Under the pieces are notes generated by a model. The model did no database searches. It was not told the origin of the DNA and was given only the letters and a program-made list of their open reading frames with translations. 64,000 nucleotides of DNA from Pseudo-nitzschia pungens (Eukaryota; Bacillariophyta; Bacillariophyceae; Bacillariales; Bacillariaceae), in the NCBI GenBank assembly GCA_037355855.1, contig CM074765.1, positions 3,720,001 through 3,784,000 on the forward strand, given 5' to 3'. A program made the position numbers and the translations under genes. Position 1 is the first letter of the stretch, and every line of letters begins with the position of its first letter. Positions 53,752 to 64,000 of this stretch are shown here, one piece after another.

Positions 53752-55880
53752 TTTTCTTGTTGGATTCAGTGAGTTGCGTTGTGATCCTAAAAATTCGGAA
53801 GTACGGACAAGGTTCTTACAGAATAGGAGATGATGAACGACATGGAGTTGAGGTCAGAATGTATTTTGATGGCCTCAGAACAATCATCATTTTCGGGGCT
53901 CTTACCAATGCGATGAGTAAATCTTCTGTTAAAGTGAATAATAAAATCCTTCCAGTGGAGGCAGAAGATAGTCTTAGTTTATGAAGTTTTCAAAAATCGC
54001 ATCGATTTTCTCGTGGAAAAAGGATTATTGATTAATCACGTTCAAATACTGTGAGTGTGATCTTTTCGACGGTGAGAGAAGGGAACATTGAACCTTTGGG
54101 TCATAGTAACTAAAAGTTGTCGATCCAATCTTGCAATGGCATAAATACTGTGAAAGTCAAAAAGTAGAAATTCTTTCGTTACATTACGACGAACTGTTGT
54201 TCTTGTGAGCACGGAGCACGAACACCTGGGAGTATTCACTACTACTTCGTATGAAGTAGATTAGAAACAAAAGGTACACTAGTACATGAATTTATTTCCG
54301 AAAGTTATTCTCTCAATAAAGCTCGATAGAATTCCCAGGGCCTAGAGAGTCTACGGTGACAATAATAATATGATTAATACCACTAAAAAAATTATAACGG
54401 TACAAAGGAATTTTTGACGCATCATTATGCCGTACGAGAAATCCTCCGAGGTGGAAATTGAAGACGGGTCTGAAACGCCATATATGATATAAGGTACTGG
54501 TAGACTACTGGCTAATCATAGTCCAAAGTACGAGGTATTTGAATTGTTACTCGTAGGTCACAACGATTCATCACGTGGTAAATTTAACTACTTCGTATTC
54601 AATACAGTACATTATTATGTAGTTTAAGCTCTTATTGTAACCTTAGTCTTCTTCCACCTACAACGAAGATCGATTCAGACTTGCAATCCTAATTACCCGT
54701 AACAGTGACACGAAGCAAGATATGGAGATATGCCCCCATGTCAAGATGACACGAAACACGTTTGGTACTAGGTAGGGTTGTGGAACATGATAAAAGAAAT
54801 ACTCCGGTACCGGTACGTAGTGTGAGAATGAATCCCTAGCAACTAGTGAATAACCTCACTCTTATTGTAATACATGCGTTAATCACATCAATAGGAGCAC
54901 AACAGCATTTCGCAGGTTATGAGCATCATCCCAACTACCAAGCTCATCACCACAACAGGTAGATTAGCAAAGCACTAACAGCAGACTGATTTACTGCACC
55001 ATATTCGATCGCTGGAGCTTCAAACACGGAGCTTCTCGATTTTGAATCATCCCCCACCGAATTTTTCGTAGGAACTTACCGAAAAGTACCATCACGAGGA
55101 TGTCGTAAAGGCATAGAGCCAATCCTGCCAAGTCGAGACATTTTCAGTCAGTTGAGTCTTCCCTGCTGCTGGAGTCATTGGAAATGATAAATATGGAAGT
55201 GCAACAACAAAGAAATAGAGATGAGGATCTTGATTCAATAACAATACTAGTAGGTGCTTACTAGTACAGCAGTGTGTTGATTATTCACCCCCTCTCTTCA
55301 AGATGCTAAGGTCAGCACGTCGTGTAGAGAACTGTACCAGGGCTACAGGTCTACTAAGCCTCCAGTAACTGTCTACAAGGTGCTACTATGCTATGTGCTA
55401 AGCAACAGGCTTAGCAACAGGCTTATTCCAAGTTGCTATTGGAGTGCTAACAGCAAAGTGACCTGGGTTCTCGTGTAAGATTTGTACCAGTTACAGAAAT
55501 CCGGGTGTACCGTAGCAAGAACGATAGCACATTGTACCATGGTGCTACAAGGTTAAGGTTGGTACCGGATACTGGATACTGGATACGCTACTGATTCAAC
55601 TACCGTGGGGTATGTTTAACACGTACAATACGTACTAGAACCGAACTGAAGTTCGCAAACCGATTTTTGAGTCGTGTTTCTAAGTGGACATATTTTGTAC
55701 CCGTTGCCTTGGTAAAAAGTAAACCTTACGTTCTTTTTTTCTTTTTTGAATTTTTTTAGGCCGAATGGGCAGCAAACAGTTTCCGAAACAAGGAAAACCA
55801 CACTTGCACACAAAATTCCGTTTTCCGCAAATCCAACCACAAGCCAAGAAGACAAGATTTTCCCTAGGAACGATATCACA
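53752..55880. other. Long intergenic region
   Basis: About 2.1 kb, AT-rich, without frames over about 75 codons apart from the edge. Only intergenic-type words (TACTTCGTA, CCGGTACCGGTACG) are seen. A 5' exon of the next gene could lie near 55760, where an acceptor-like TTTTTTTAG occurs. Confidence 0.55.
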
Positions 55881-56363
55881 ATGTTGGACTACCTGATCTC
55901 GCACAAAGATTTCCTTCTCCTCTTTTGCTTCACGGTCGATGCCGTGAACACCTTGTTCACGTTCCCCCTCATCATGTGGAACGGACCCAAGTGGTTGCTC
56001 AAGTCGACGGAACCCGACGCCAAGGAGAAGGTGGAAGATGGCAGCGGCAAGGACATTGTCGATCTCTCGGACACGGACCGAAAATCTTTTCGAGTCCTTT
56101 GGGAAATCTTTACCATCTGCTACGAGGGTTACTTCGGGTTCACCTTCAGCACTCTTATTTGTTTGTACCGTGTCCCGGAAACCCGACCGATTTTCGCCTA
56201 TTCGCTCTTCGCCCTCTACATCTACAAGGCAAAGGCTTACTTCGCGGTCTTCCAGACGGATTCCGACCAAGGCAAGGCAAAATTGGCGTCGATTCTGTTG
56301 TTCTATTGGCCTTGCTACGGTGGTTACTGCCTGTTGCACCTGATTGAAATGGCTCGTGCGTAA
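55881..56363 (+). CDS. Small four-span membrane protein, unknown
   Basis: 160 residues from the first ATG at 55881. Four hydrophobic segments: FLLLFCFTVDAVNTLFTFPL (about 10-33), LWEIFTICYEGYFGFTFSTL (about 75-97), PIFAYSLFALYIYKAKAYF and LASILLFYWPCYGGYCLLHL (about 133-157). Between spans 1 and 2 lies a charged loop (STEPDAKEKVEDGSGKD). No family recognised and no catalytic motif. The frame stays open 45 codons upstream to a TTG with a plausible intron acceptor at about 55758, so a longer spliced N-terminus is possible. Short loops and paired charged or aromatic residues suggest an integral membrane protein of the secretory system. Confidence 0.65.
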   Translation: MLDYLISHKDFLLLFCFTVDAVNTLFTFPLIMWNGPKWLLKSTEPDAKEKVEDGSGKDIVDLSDTDRKSFRVLWEIFTICYEGYFGFTFSTLICLYRVPETRPIFAYSLFALYIYKAKAYFAVFQTDSDQGKAKLASILLFYWPCYGGYCLLHLIEMARA

Positions 56364-57916
56364 ACAAAGATGGTCAGAGACGTGCCTTGCGTCCGCGATC
56401 GTCCGCGCGGTGGATCCTCTCCAGCCGGTAGTGTCATTTTGTGTTCCGATGCTAGGCTTTTCACCTCCTCACAGGGGGTATTTTTATGCCAATTGCGTCG
56501 GTTGTCCTTGTGTCGTCGAGCAGAGAAAAGTTTGTGCCATCGTGGTTGCTGTACACGTAGTCACAGTGCACCCCTCCGGTCTGAATTCTTGAAACAAAAA
56601 GAAATGCTCCTAGAAAGTTATCAGAGTTGTCGAATTCGTTTTGATAGAAATATGTGTGTGCGTGTTGTTCGTTTCGAAGACGATCATAACTTCCCATAGA
56701 CTCAATTCACCGTTGTGTTGCACTCGTGCCGGCAAAACTCCTTGTTGGCACGCACCGGCCATTTCGCAAACGATCGTTTCCCATGCCGTGCGCTCGCCGG
56801 AGCTGGCGAGAGCCGTAAGAACCAAGTGCGGCATCGTCATCGTCATCGTCATGGTGACACAATCTGCAAGTCCGACCTCCACCAAAGACATTGCGGTCCA
56901 TGGCCAAGGTTGGGCTTGTCGTTTCCGCGGAGACGGTTCCAAAATAATACTTTGTAATTATAATGATGGAAGCAACATCTTCGCAACGGTCCAAGTTGCA
57001 TTGCAATTGTGATACCGCAAGGCAAGTTTCAAACCGATTGGTCGGATGCAATACAAACAGCAATATATATATAATATATATATAATACATAATGTAGTAT
57101 AGTGTCGCAGTGTCGCAGTGTCGCATCTCGAGCCGAGCAGAAGAGTCCATAAAAATTGGCAATGGCTAATTACTTGTTCGTTCGAGGTGGTCCGAAATCC
57201 TGTCGGTGCCAACCTTGTTCTCGTACCGATGCGGTACCGTACAAGCACGCACCGCAGGTTTCCCCGGAGAAGGAATCCATCCCGAGACGGGGGTCTCGAC
57301 GCCGGCAATGGAGGCCCGCGAGGGAATGAATGAATGAATGAATCGCGGAGCAATGGAATGGCCGGAAAGACTTTCATCGTTCCTGTGGTTGCCGCGGTCG
57401 AGATCGGATAGAAAACGGTATCGGGTACTATTATTATGATTATTTGATACGAAGTATTTGATTTGATATTATTATTATTTGATTGATTTGAATTGATTCG
57501 ATAGGTCCTAGGAGCGAGGAACCGAAATCGAAGAGTCCAAACACAAACGCAAACACAAACGCGGCGGCATGTTTTGCTTGTAATATTATAATACTTATTT
57601 TATATTCATATCATTCTATGCAAGTGTTCAAGATCGTACAATACTTCTCGGAACCGTGTACAGTAGTATTGTTCCGGTCTACTATTACCGTGTATGTGTG
57701 TGTGCTTGTTTGTTTCTTTGCTTGTTTTTTTCTGTGTGGGTGGTTGCGATGGTGGTGTGGTATCCCGCTTCTCGTGTGGCTCGTCCCGTCGTTCGATTTG
57801 CGGAGGGTTTGGTTGGATTGGATTGGATTGGATTGGATTGGGTGGCACACCTCTGTATATCTCTCTCTCTGTCTGTGTGTGTGTGTCTCTCTCTCTCCGT
57901 CCGTGTCCGTCCCCGC
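56364..57916. other. Convergent intergenic region
   Basis: No gene supported. It includes ATATAT runs (57063-57090), an ATTATT run (57428-57482), a GGATT pentamer array (57811-57842) and a CT/GT dinucleotide stretch directly after the stop of the oxygenase gene (57856-57899). Confidence 0.55.
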
Positions 57917-60397
57917 CTAGGACGCGCAGGCCGGATTGTCGCAGGTCGGGGCTTCCGCCCGCGGCTTCGGCGAGGTCCGGTTCGGAAAGTACCTGGCGTA
58001 GTAAACGTCGTCCTCCAGATAGAGCTCGCACGTCTTGGGGCACTCGAGCCGCATCCCCTGAACGTCGGTCGCGCAGAGCGCCCTGTCCATCGTCGCGCAC
58101 GCTTCCGACTTGTCGGCAATGTTCATGGGTTCCCGGCCCTTGTCCCACGCCAGCGAGTTCTTCCCGTCCCTGGTCCAGAGGCGTCCCTTCTGGGACCGGA
58201 AGAAAAAGGTGTCCCCCTGGGTCGGCCAGAGGGACGTCGAATCGGACGCGATCATGTCGATGTTGTCCTCGTTGATGTCGGCGACGTAGATCGCAAAGGA
58301 CAACCGAAAGTCCTCCTTCTTCCGGTAGTTGCACTCGCCCGTCCCGTGCCGGGATTCTCCCCCCAGGACCACCCCGACGTTCGGATCCAGCCGGATGCGG
58401 CCCTGGAAGTCGTCGCCCCTGTCGGAGATCTTGAAGATCGCCACGTCGTCGGCCGGGATGTGGACCGGGACGATGATGTTGTAAAAGGACCCCCGGCTGC
58501 CGGGAATGTCCACGTGCATGTTCTGCGTCTTGGTGTACTCGCTCAGGAAAATGGCCCCGACGCCCTGGATCATCAATCCGTCCAGGTCAAAGGTTTTGCC
58601 GACCTTGTCCAGGACCCTGTCGAAGCCGCCCCTCCGCAGGACGCCCAGGAGGCTCTCGAAGCACGCCTCGTCGCCGGGATCCAGCCAGACCATGTCCGTG
58701 TCCCAGGATCCCTGGATCATGGCCGTCCACGTCTCGCCGTCGTCCAGCTTGTAGATGCGCTGCTCGTCGGGGACCAGCTCCTCCTCCTCGTAGAGAATCT
58801 TGTGGGCGACCTTCATCATGCCCGATTTTTTCACGTACGCGAGGAATTCCTCGTGGAGCTCGGGGGGGAACCCGATGACGAAGGACTCGCCGTCGGATCC
58901 GTCGACGGGGACCAGGTCCTCCCGCCAGCGGAGGGGGTGCATCTCGGCGACCCCCAGCTTCTTGGGGACCAAAAAGTCGGGTTCCAGCGACGACGGGTAA
59001 AAGTCGTCCAGGTCCATCTGGTTTCCCAACCCGTCCGAAAAGGTCACCTTCGGCTTGAGGGAGCCGGGCCGGAAGCGGTTGGGCCGGAGGGCGTTGTCCT
59101 TTTTGCGGTCGATCCCGGGTTGGGGGGGCTCCAGGGGGTCTCCGTGGGCGTCCACCTCGGTCGGATCGTAGTCGTACAAGCGTTCGTCCTCGTCGTCGTC
59201 CTCGTCGTCAAAGTCTCCGTGATCGTCGCCGTCGATTCCCTCGTACTTGCGGCGGACGTCCTCCCGGCTGTCCAGAAAGGGCGTCGAGAGATCGTAGGGC
59301 AGCGTGCACTTGTCGCTGCGGGTCCGGGCCTGCTGCTCGTTGCACCGCTCCACGTACTCCTCCATGTTCCGGGGGTAGTTGGACCACAGATTGGATCCAA
59401 AGGGCGTGTCGGGATAGGCCCAGAGCTCCGTGCTGAACATCTCCCGGTGCCCCCCGTAGATCTCCTCGACCCCGTGCAGGTACCGGCCGCCCAGAAAGAC
59501 CAGGGCGTCGTACTGGTTGGGCTTGATCGTGTCCCGAAAGGTTTCCTCGGTGTGGTCCGTGCTCATGATGAAGAACTCCCCGCCCTCGTAGTCGGTGGGC
59601 GCCGAAAAGGCAAAGTTCATCGTGTAGACCGTGTCCCCGTCGTGGTGCTCGGCGAGGCGGGGAAAGTCCGAGTAGGTCAGGTGCTCCGAGGCGCGGATGC
59701 CCACCTCTCCGGGGGGGTACATTTTTTTCTCCCGGGCCATGTAGGGATCGGCCTGGTCCTTCTCGACGGTGGCCTTCCAGCTCGGGGTGCCGTTGTAGGC
59801 CACCTCGAGGGTCGCCTCCATTTCCTTGACGACGTCGGGGAGAAAGAGGCCCACCAGCGGCGCCAGGTGGGTCGGGCAGTTTCCGCCCGATCCGTCGTCC
59901 TCGTCGAGATTCATTTCCTGGTACATGGCCCGGCTCTCGTACAGGTGGGGGAGGTTGACCCGGATGCAGGCCGCCAGCGATTGGACCGCCTTGACGTGGA
60001 TCGGATGCATGGCGTTCTCCACCACCACCAGCATGGGAATCTTGTCGTTGTGGGGATCCTCGATGGTCCGGCCGACCCTGCGGACCGAGTGGTTGGTGAC
60101 GCGCTTCAGTTGCGAGTATTCGTCGTCCTCGGAGAGCTTGTCCCGGAGGCACTGCTGGATCGCGTGGTAGTGGTTCACCCCGTTGTGGACCAGGCGCTCC
60201 TCGAGGAGGTGGTGCTTCCAGAAGCGATCGCGGCTTCCGATTTCTTGCTTGGTGAGAATCTCGACGGGGCCGTCCCTTGGGTCGCTGCGCATTCCGTGCG
60301 ATTGCCTCTGGGCGCTGACGAACGAGGAGGGATGCTCCGTGTCGAGGAGGAGGATTCCCAGCCACAGCCCGAGTTGTGCCGACGCAAAAGTTCTCAT
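57917..60397 (-). CDS. Secreted double-domain Fe(II)/2-oxoglutarate oxygenase-like protein with ShK-like tail
   Basis: 826 residues, intronless, signal peptide at the N-terminus (LGLWLGILLLDTEHPSSFVSAQ). The first oxygenase domain (about 245-330) shows LAEHHDGDTVYTMNFAFS with the H-x-D iron ligands, GGEFFIM, and LHGVEEIYGGHREMF with the distal His and the Arg that binds 2-oxoglutarate, as in prolyl and lysyl hydroxylases. A second, more diverged copy is at about 620-710: NMHVDIPGSRGSFYNIIVPV then SRHGTGEC and FRLSFAIYVADI, again H-x-D...H...R. Between them is a very acidic linker. The end has ACATMDRALCATDVQGM and ECPKTCEL, a ShK-like Cys pattern common in protist hydroxylases. Hydroxylation of secreted or wall proteins is the inferred role. 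The 1004-codon antisense frame is a shadow. Confidence 0.82.
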   Translation of the reverse strand: MRTFASAQLGLWLGILLLDTEHPSSFVSAQRQSHGMRSDPRDGPVEILTKQEIGSRDRFWKHHLLEERLVHNGVNHYHAIQQCLRDKLSEDDEYSQLKRVTNHSVRRVGRTIEDPHNDKIPMLVVVENAMHPIHVKAVQSLAACIRVNLPHLYESRAMYQEMNLDEDDGSGGNCPTHLAPLVGLFLPDVVKEMEATLEVAYNGTPSWKATVEKDQADPYMAREKKMYPPGEVGIRASEHLTYSDFPRLAEHHDGDTVYTMNFAFSAPTDYEGGEFFIMSTDHTEETFRDTIKPNQYDALVFLGGRYLHGVEEIYGGHREMFSTELWAYPDTPFGSNLWSNYPRNMEEYVERCNEQQARTRSDKCTLPYDLSTPFLDSREDVRRKYEGIDGDDHGDFDDEDDDEDERLYDYDPTEVDAHGDPLEPPQPGIDRKKDNALRPNRFRPGSLKPKVTFSDGLGNQMDLDDFYPSSLEPDFLVPKKLGVAEMHPLRWREDLVPVDGSDGESFVIGFPPELHEEFLAYVKKSGMMKVAHKILYEEEELVPDEQRIYKLDDGETWTAMIQGSWDTDMVWLDPGDEACFESLLGVLRRGGFDRVLDKVGKTFDLDGLMIQGVGAIFLSEYTKTQNMHVDIPGSRGSFYNIIVPVHIPADDVAIFKISDRGDDFQGRIRLDPNVGVVLGGESRHGTGECNYRKKEDFRLSFAIYVADINEDNIDMIASDSTSLWPTQGDTFFFRSQKGRLWTRDGKNSLAWDKGREPMNIADKSEACATMDRALCATDVQGMRLECPKTCELYLEDDVYYARYFPNRTSPKPRAEAPTCDNPACAS

Positions 60398-63284
60398 GAT
60401 CGATACGGTGCTATAACACTGTGTGTAGTGTTGTTGTTGGTGGTGTTGGTGGTGTTGTTGGCACCGTATAGTATACTCTGGATGCTATCTCGTTGCTTTG
60501 ATTTTGATTTTGCTCTTGATTTTGCGTTTGGTTTGTTCTCGTTGTCGTTCTTCTCCTCACGCCTTCGTATTACGAGTCGCTTCAAAATGCTTCGTCGAGT
60601 TTTGTCCGCTTTGCCGGGAGTCGAAACAAGTAATGCCGGTGTCGACACTAGTAGTTTGGATTGTAACTAGCGGGTTCGTGCCGGGCCGGTACGTATCTGT
60701 CTATCCACAAAGCGAATGGTGCCGAGTCAAACCGAACACTCGTGTTGGGACGTTGCGTTGCGTTGCGATTTGTACTGGTACCGGTAATTACAGTAATACC
60801 GTCACAGCAAAAGAAATTAGGCGAGCGGATTCCTATTGATCGGGAGTCCGTCTCTTTCGGAGATACAACAGCAGTAATTAAGGTAACTTACGATTACGAA
60901 GTGATGGTGTGAGAAAGTTACGAGTAAGTGAGTCTTAGTTCGCGTTCTTGTCGGAACAGACAACAGACTAATACGGACTTCGTGAATTCTACTATGATGG
61001 ATCTACGGTAAATTACCGTACGGTAACCTTACTGATACCGGTAATTAATGAATTACTGGTACTCACAAAACCTTCCATCGTCCGGTGACGGTTCACCAAT
61101 GCACGTTGTGTTTCTATTATTTGTGAGTCGTGCGGTGAGTCGCGAAGCCGAGGCGGGTGCGCCAAAATTTCAAATTCGGATACTGGTACATACGGTACAA
61201 ACCCATCCTACGGCTACAAGAACATACCGGTTCCATAACGTATCCACTCGGTTTCGGATCCATCGTGATGACCGTTATGCCTTAATTACTTCACTTGTAG
61301 TGTTTGGATGTATCTACTAAATAAGGTTACTGGAAGGTTACCGGTAAGTTATTGTTAATTACTACGAAGTAGTAATTGTGACATAGTTTTTGGCCCGCTC
61401 GAAACAACCAACATCTTACAAAGTACTTCGTACTACGTAATTAAGACCTTACCAGTACGAGTAGTACCTAATACGAAGTACTGTACTAGTCCTAATTATG
61501 CTCACGATGGCCGGCACGAGTGTCGTATATCCCAAAACTACGACACACAAGAAACAACCTATTTATGTGTTAAGAAACAAACACTGTTTCTACATCCTCA
61601 AGGTTCTCCATGACCAATGACCTATGTCCACGACTACTAGGTTCTATATGACTTCCTTAAGGTTCTTTTTGACATTTCCAAAGTTTTCTCTATGTCTGTT
61701 TGCTTTTATCAAAAGACAAACAAAACGACGTTGTACCGTACAACAAAATTCCTATCAGCTGTCCCCCGGTTCTACGTCCCAGACTACTAATTTCTACTGA
61801 AACCGAGGGACAGCTGATAGGAATTTTGTAGTAATTACTAGAAACACTCTATTATATTTTACTAGTACTACGTATCTTTTAGTTAATTCTTTCATAATTT
61901 TCATTTTACAAGATTATCAATCACTTTAGTTTTATCTTCGGTCGTTCGCTGGTTTCCAGAGAAACCGTAATTACGACACGAGTTCCTACTAGAGCATTCG
62001 TGTGCCCAACAATTATGATTCCGAAAGGCATACCGGTAACTTCTTGCGCAAGTAAGTTACCGGCGTAACTTAGTTCCGAGACCAAGTGCATCACAACCGA
62101 GGGGTCGTGACCCGTGATCACAACCACGACCTCTATGGAGTCAGTCCCAGAGGGAATCGCATTCGCATTCCCATTCGGATTCGCATTGGGATTCGTATTC
62201 GTATTCGTATTGCAGTAGTATCGTATAAGTACGGTAAGGTTCTTACTTGTACTGGACTTTCTTGTCATTCGTACTGTACCGTACAAGACAACGACGCTTG
62301 GATCCGTGCCACGACTGTACAATACAAGCCCTTAGGCACACCCGTGATTGCAACCGAACAATGATTGCTTCCGCTGTTGCTGTTGCTGTTGCCGTTGCCG
62401 TTAGTCTCGCCGACCCTTCTGGCGCCAGCGAGGATGACGGGTCGGATCGGATCGGATCGGATCGGAATGCATTCTTCCTCGATGCATGCATGCCATCATC
62501 ATCCGCTGCACTAAGACTTAGTACTACTAGGAGCCTCGACACTTCATCGTCCCCATCGCAATCGCTGCGCTGTCGCTGCCATCACCGCCGCCGCCGCCAC
62601 GGGATCGAAATTCCTCCACGATTCTCGACGCACGCACCATTCGGTCCCGCGGGATGCGTGAGACGAACCGAACTAGTAGCAGTCTGCGGTAAAGTAAGTT
62701 ACCGTACGGTAAGTTAATTAGGGCGTCATCGCACCCCGTGATGTTCCCAATCACGATCCGCGGCACCCCCGCGATCATGGACTCGACGTCCGCCAACTTT
62801 CGTAAAAATAATGATACTACCGGTAATTACGTGTACTTCGTAATGATGACGCAGGAATACGGTACGCACACGAACCGTACTTGTTCGAGAGTGCGCCGCG
62901 AGGCAATCCATGGCACAGGGGTAAAAGGAAGTGATGCGATGCGGTGCGGTGCGATGCAATGCACGAAATTTTGTGTTACATCGATGGCAAATTATCGGAA
63001 TTATAATAATAATTAACTTGTGCTATGTATTATGAAGTACGAGTAATACTGTATTACTCATTCCGTTCCTCTGATCTCGTCGTTTTTCGTGTTTTCTTCG
63101 CATCCGATCTCCACATTACTGCCGCACGCCACGCGCAAAACCGCACTCGCTCTTCGTTTTCGTTTTTGCGTTCGTTTCTTTGGATTGATGGGATGATTGA
63201 TTCGTTCAAAAACCGTGTGAGGGCACGGGTCACCGGCAGCGCGCAAACCGTGCTGCTCCCGCGATTTTTCAAGTGGTGTTTGAT
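60398..63284. other. Long intergenic region
   Basis: No gene supported. It holds the second hairpin element, dense short words (CGTACGGTAAGG, CGGTAAGTTA, TACTTCGTAC) from 60850 to 61470, GTATTCG/GGATTCG runs at 62160-62210 and GGATC runs (62441-62465). A minus-strand frame at 62527-62796 opens with protein-like sequence (MADVESMIAGVPRIVIGNIT) but breaks up after about 35 codons; possibly a gene fragment. Confidence 0.5.
61739..61833. repeat. Imperfect 95-bp inverted-repeat (hairpin) element, copy 2
   Basis: Arms tacaacaaaattcctatcag then ctgtcccccggtt, and the complement at the right end (ttgtagta), with a loop of about 28 bases. The arms match those of the element at 4667-4750 closely while the loops differ, so both belong to one repeat family. 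Confidence 0.75.
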
Positions 63285-64000
63285 TTAGACTTTCTTGGGA
63301 GACTTGGTCTTCTTTGGAGCTTTGGTGGGAGCCTTGGTGGGAGCCTTGGTGGGAGCCTTGGTGGGAGCCTTGGTGGGAGCCTTGGTACTCTTCTTTGCAG
63401 ACTTGCTCTTTTTCGAAGACTTGCTCTTTTTCGGAGTGATGGAAGTCCACACTCGAATGGTCGCATCCTTGGAGTCGGTGGAAAGCGAAAGCCATTCGAT
63501 GTGGACCGTATAGATGCTATCCCTGAAATTAGGGATGTCATAGGTTTCGCCAACCATGAGATCCTTAGTTCGGAAGCTGTATTCGTCTCTAGTAGGCTCC
63601 TTTTGACCATACGGACCTCCCTCTGGCTTTTCCCAGATGACAACTTGGTCCCGAGCCTGTAGAGTTCCAGCATTGAACCCCGACGCCCGATTGAACCCAA
63701 TGTAGTAATCATTTCCTGGTATAGGATCATCTCCGTACTCTATGATACGAAAGACGACAACTTTTCCGTCAGGACTTCCAGCTGGCTGGTAATCGACAAT
63801 CCCGTTCAATACATATGTTTGGGGATTCCCAATAATCGACAAAGGATCAAGCGCTAGCTCTTGCTTTGCATACCAACCCAATTGCCAGTTCTTGGGGGGG
63901 TTGAAACATTTTTTAGGAGTGTCATCTTGATTATCATAGGAATAACCCATGAAGCCAATTTGGTCTTCGTAATAGCAACCATCTTTTTCGTCCTTATTAG
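63285..64000 (-). CDS. M11 (gametolysin-type) metallopeptidase, C-terminal part, with Lys/Ser and TKAP tail (runs off the window)
   Basis: The frame is open from the window edge (64000) to a stop at 63285, about 238 codons. Near its start come IGFMGYSYDNQDDTPKKCF and NPPKNWQLGWY, the Met-turn and following Cys region of the M11 gametolysin family, which digests algal wall glycoproteins. The zinc-binding HExxH motif would lie outside the window. A beta-rich domain follows (IVDYQPAGSPDGKVVVFRII, DDPIPGNDYYIGFNRASGFN, DQVVIWEKPEGGPYG). The last 45 residues are KKSKSSKKSKSAKKS followed by six TKAP units and a basic end. This Lys/Ser cluster resembles silaffin-type basic motifs and may bind the anionic wall matrix (inference). 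Confidence 0.75.
   Translation of the reverse strand, partial: NKDEKDGCYYEDQIGFMGYSYDNQDDTPKKCFNPPKNWQLGWYAKQELALDPLSIIGNPQTYVLNGIVDYQPAGSPDGKVVVFRIIEYGDDPIPGNDYYIGFNRASGFNAGTLQARDQVVIWEKPEGGPYGQKEPTRDEYSFRTKDLMVGETYDIPNFRDSIYTVHIEWLSLSTDSKDATIRVWTSITPKKSKSSKKSKSAKKSTKAPTKAPTKAPTKAPTKAPTKAPKKTKSPKKV

Noticed and set aside
57656..60670. 1004-codon plus-strand open frame
   Set aside because: It is antisense to the oxygenase gene, whose protein has clear motifs. The antisense frame is Val/Gly/Arg-rich without a domain, as expected from strong third-position GC bias.

Overview
The window looks like nuclear DNA of a diatom, probably a pennate one. The evidence is internal. Genes are eukaryotic, with GT-AG introns of about 110-295 bases. 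Several precursors start with a signal peptide followed by an Ala/Phe cleavage motif of the diatom plastid-targeting (ASAFAP) type. There is a Lys/Ser silaffin-like secreted protein, PLAC8, LRR and gametolysin-type M11 proteins of the kinds diatoms carry, and very Asp/Ser-rich and Thr/Pro-rich low complexity. I cannot name the species. No rRNA or tRNA gene was recognised.

Layout. 0-15.6 kb: a partial methyltransferase (-), the molybdenum-cofactor enzyme MoaC/CNX3 (+) convergent with a SET-domain protein (-), an unknown 712-residue protein (+), two plastid-targeted unknown membrane proteins (+), and an NAA60-like N-terminal acetyltransferase (-). 15.6-19.9 kb is gene-poor and carries an 885-bp element with long terminal inverted repeats, filled with inverted copies of one short word. 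19.9-23.3 kb: a silaffin-like secreted repeat protein (+) and a plastid-targeted protein (-).

24-45 kb is the most unusual part. Three related genes (here A, B and C; all +) encode an acidic Ser/Asp cytoplasmic tail, one membrane span, a Pro/Thr/Ser linker and a beta-sandwich domain resembling the DNRLRE/CBM96 type. B and C add four fasciclin (FAS1) domains each. In C each FAS1 domain has its own exon with phase-1 boundaries, and the C-terminal tail is built from seven short exons with phase-2 boundaries, three of exactly 93 bases, as expected from tandem exon-intron duplication. An LRR protein and a cyclophilin-like protein (both -) lie between A and B.

45-64 kb: a PLAC8 protein (+), a plastid-targeted atypical SDR (-, one intron), a secreted protein made of bacterial YadA-head-like repeats with a coiled coil (-), a four-span membrane protein (+), a secreted protein with two Fe/2-oxoglutarate oxygenase-like domains and a ShK-like tail (-), and the 3' end of an M11 metallopeptidase with a Lys/Ser and Thr-Lys-Ala-Pro tail (-).

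The joint theme is the cell surface and wall: FAS1/DNRLRE proteins, YadA-like fibre, silaffin-like protein, M11 peptidase and a hydroxylase-type oxygenase could all belong to secreted matrix, adhesion or wall biology. This is inference. A second theme is technical or biological: nine reading-frame breaks in six otherwise good genes, all in the +1 direction.
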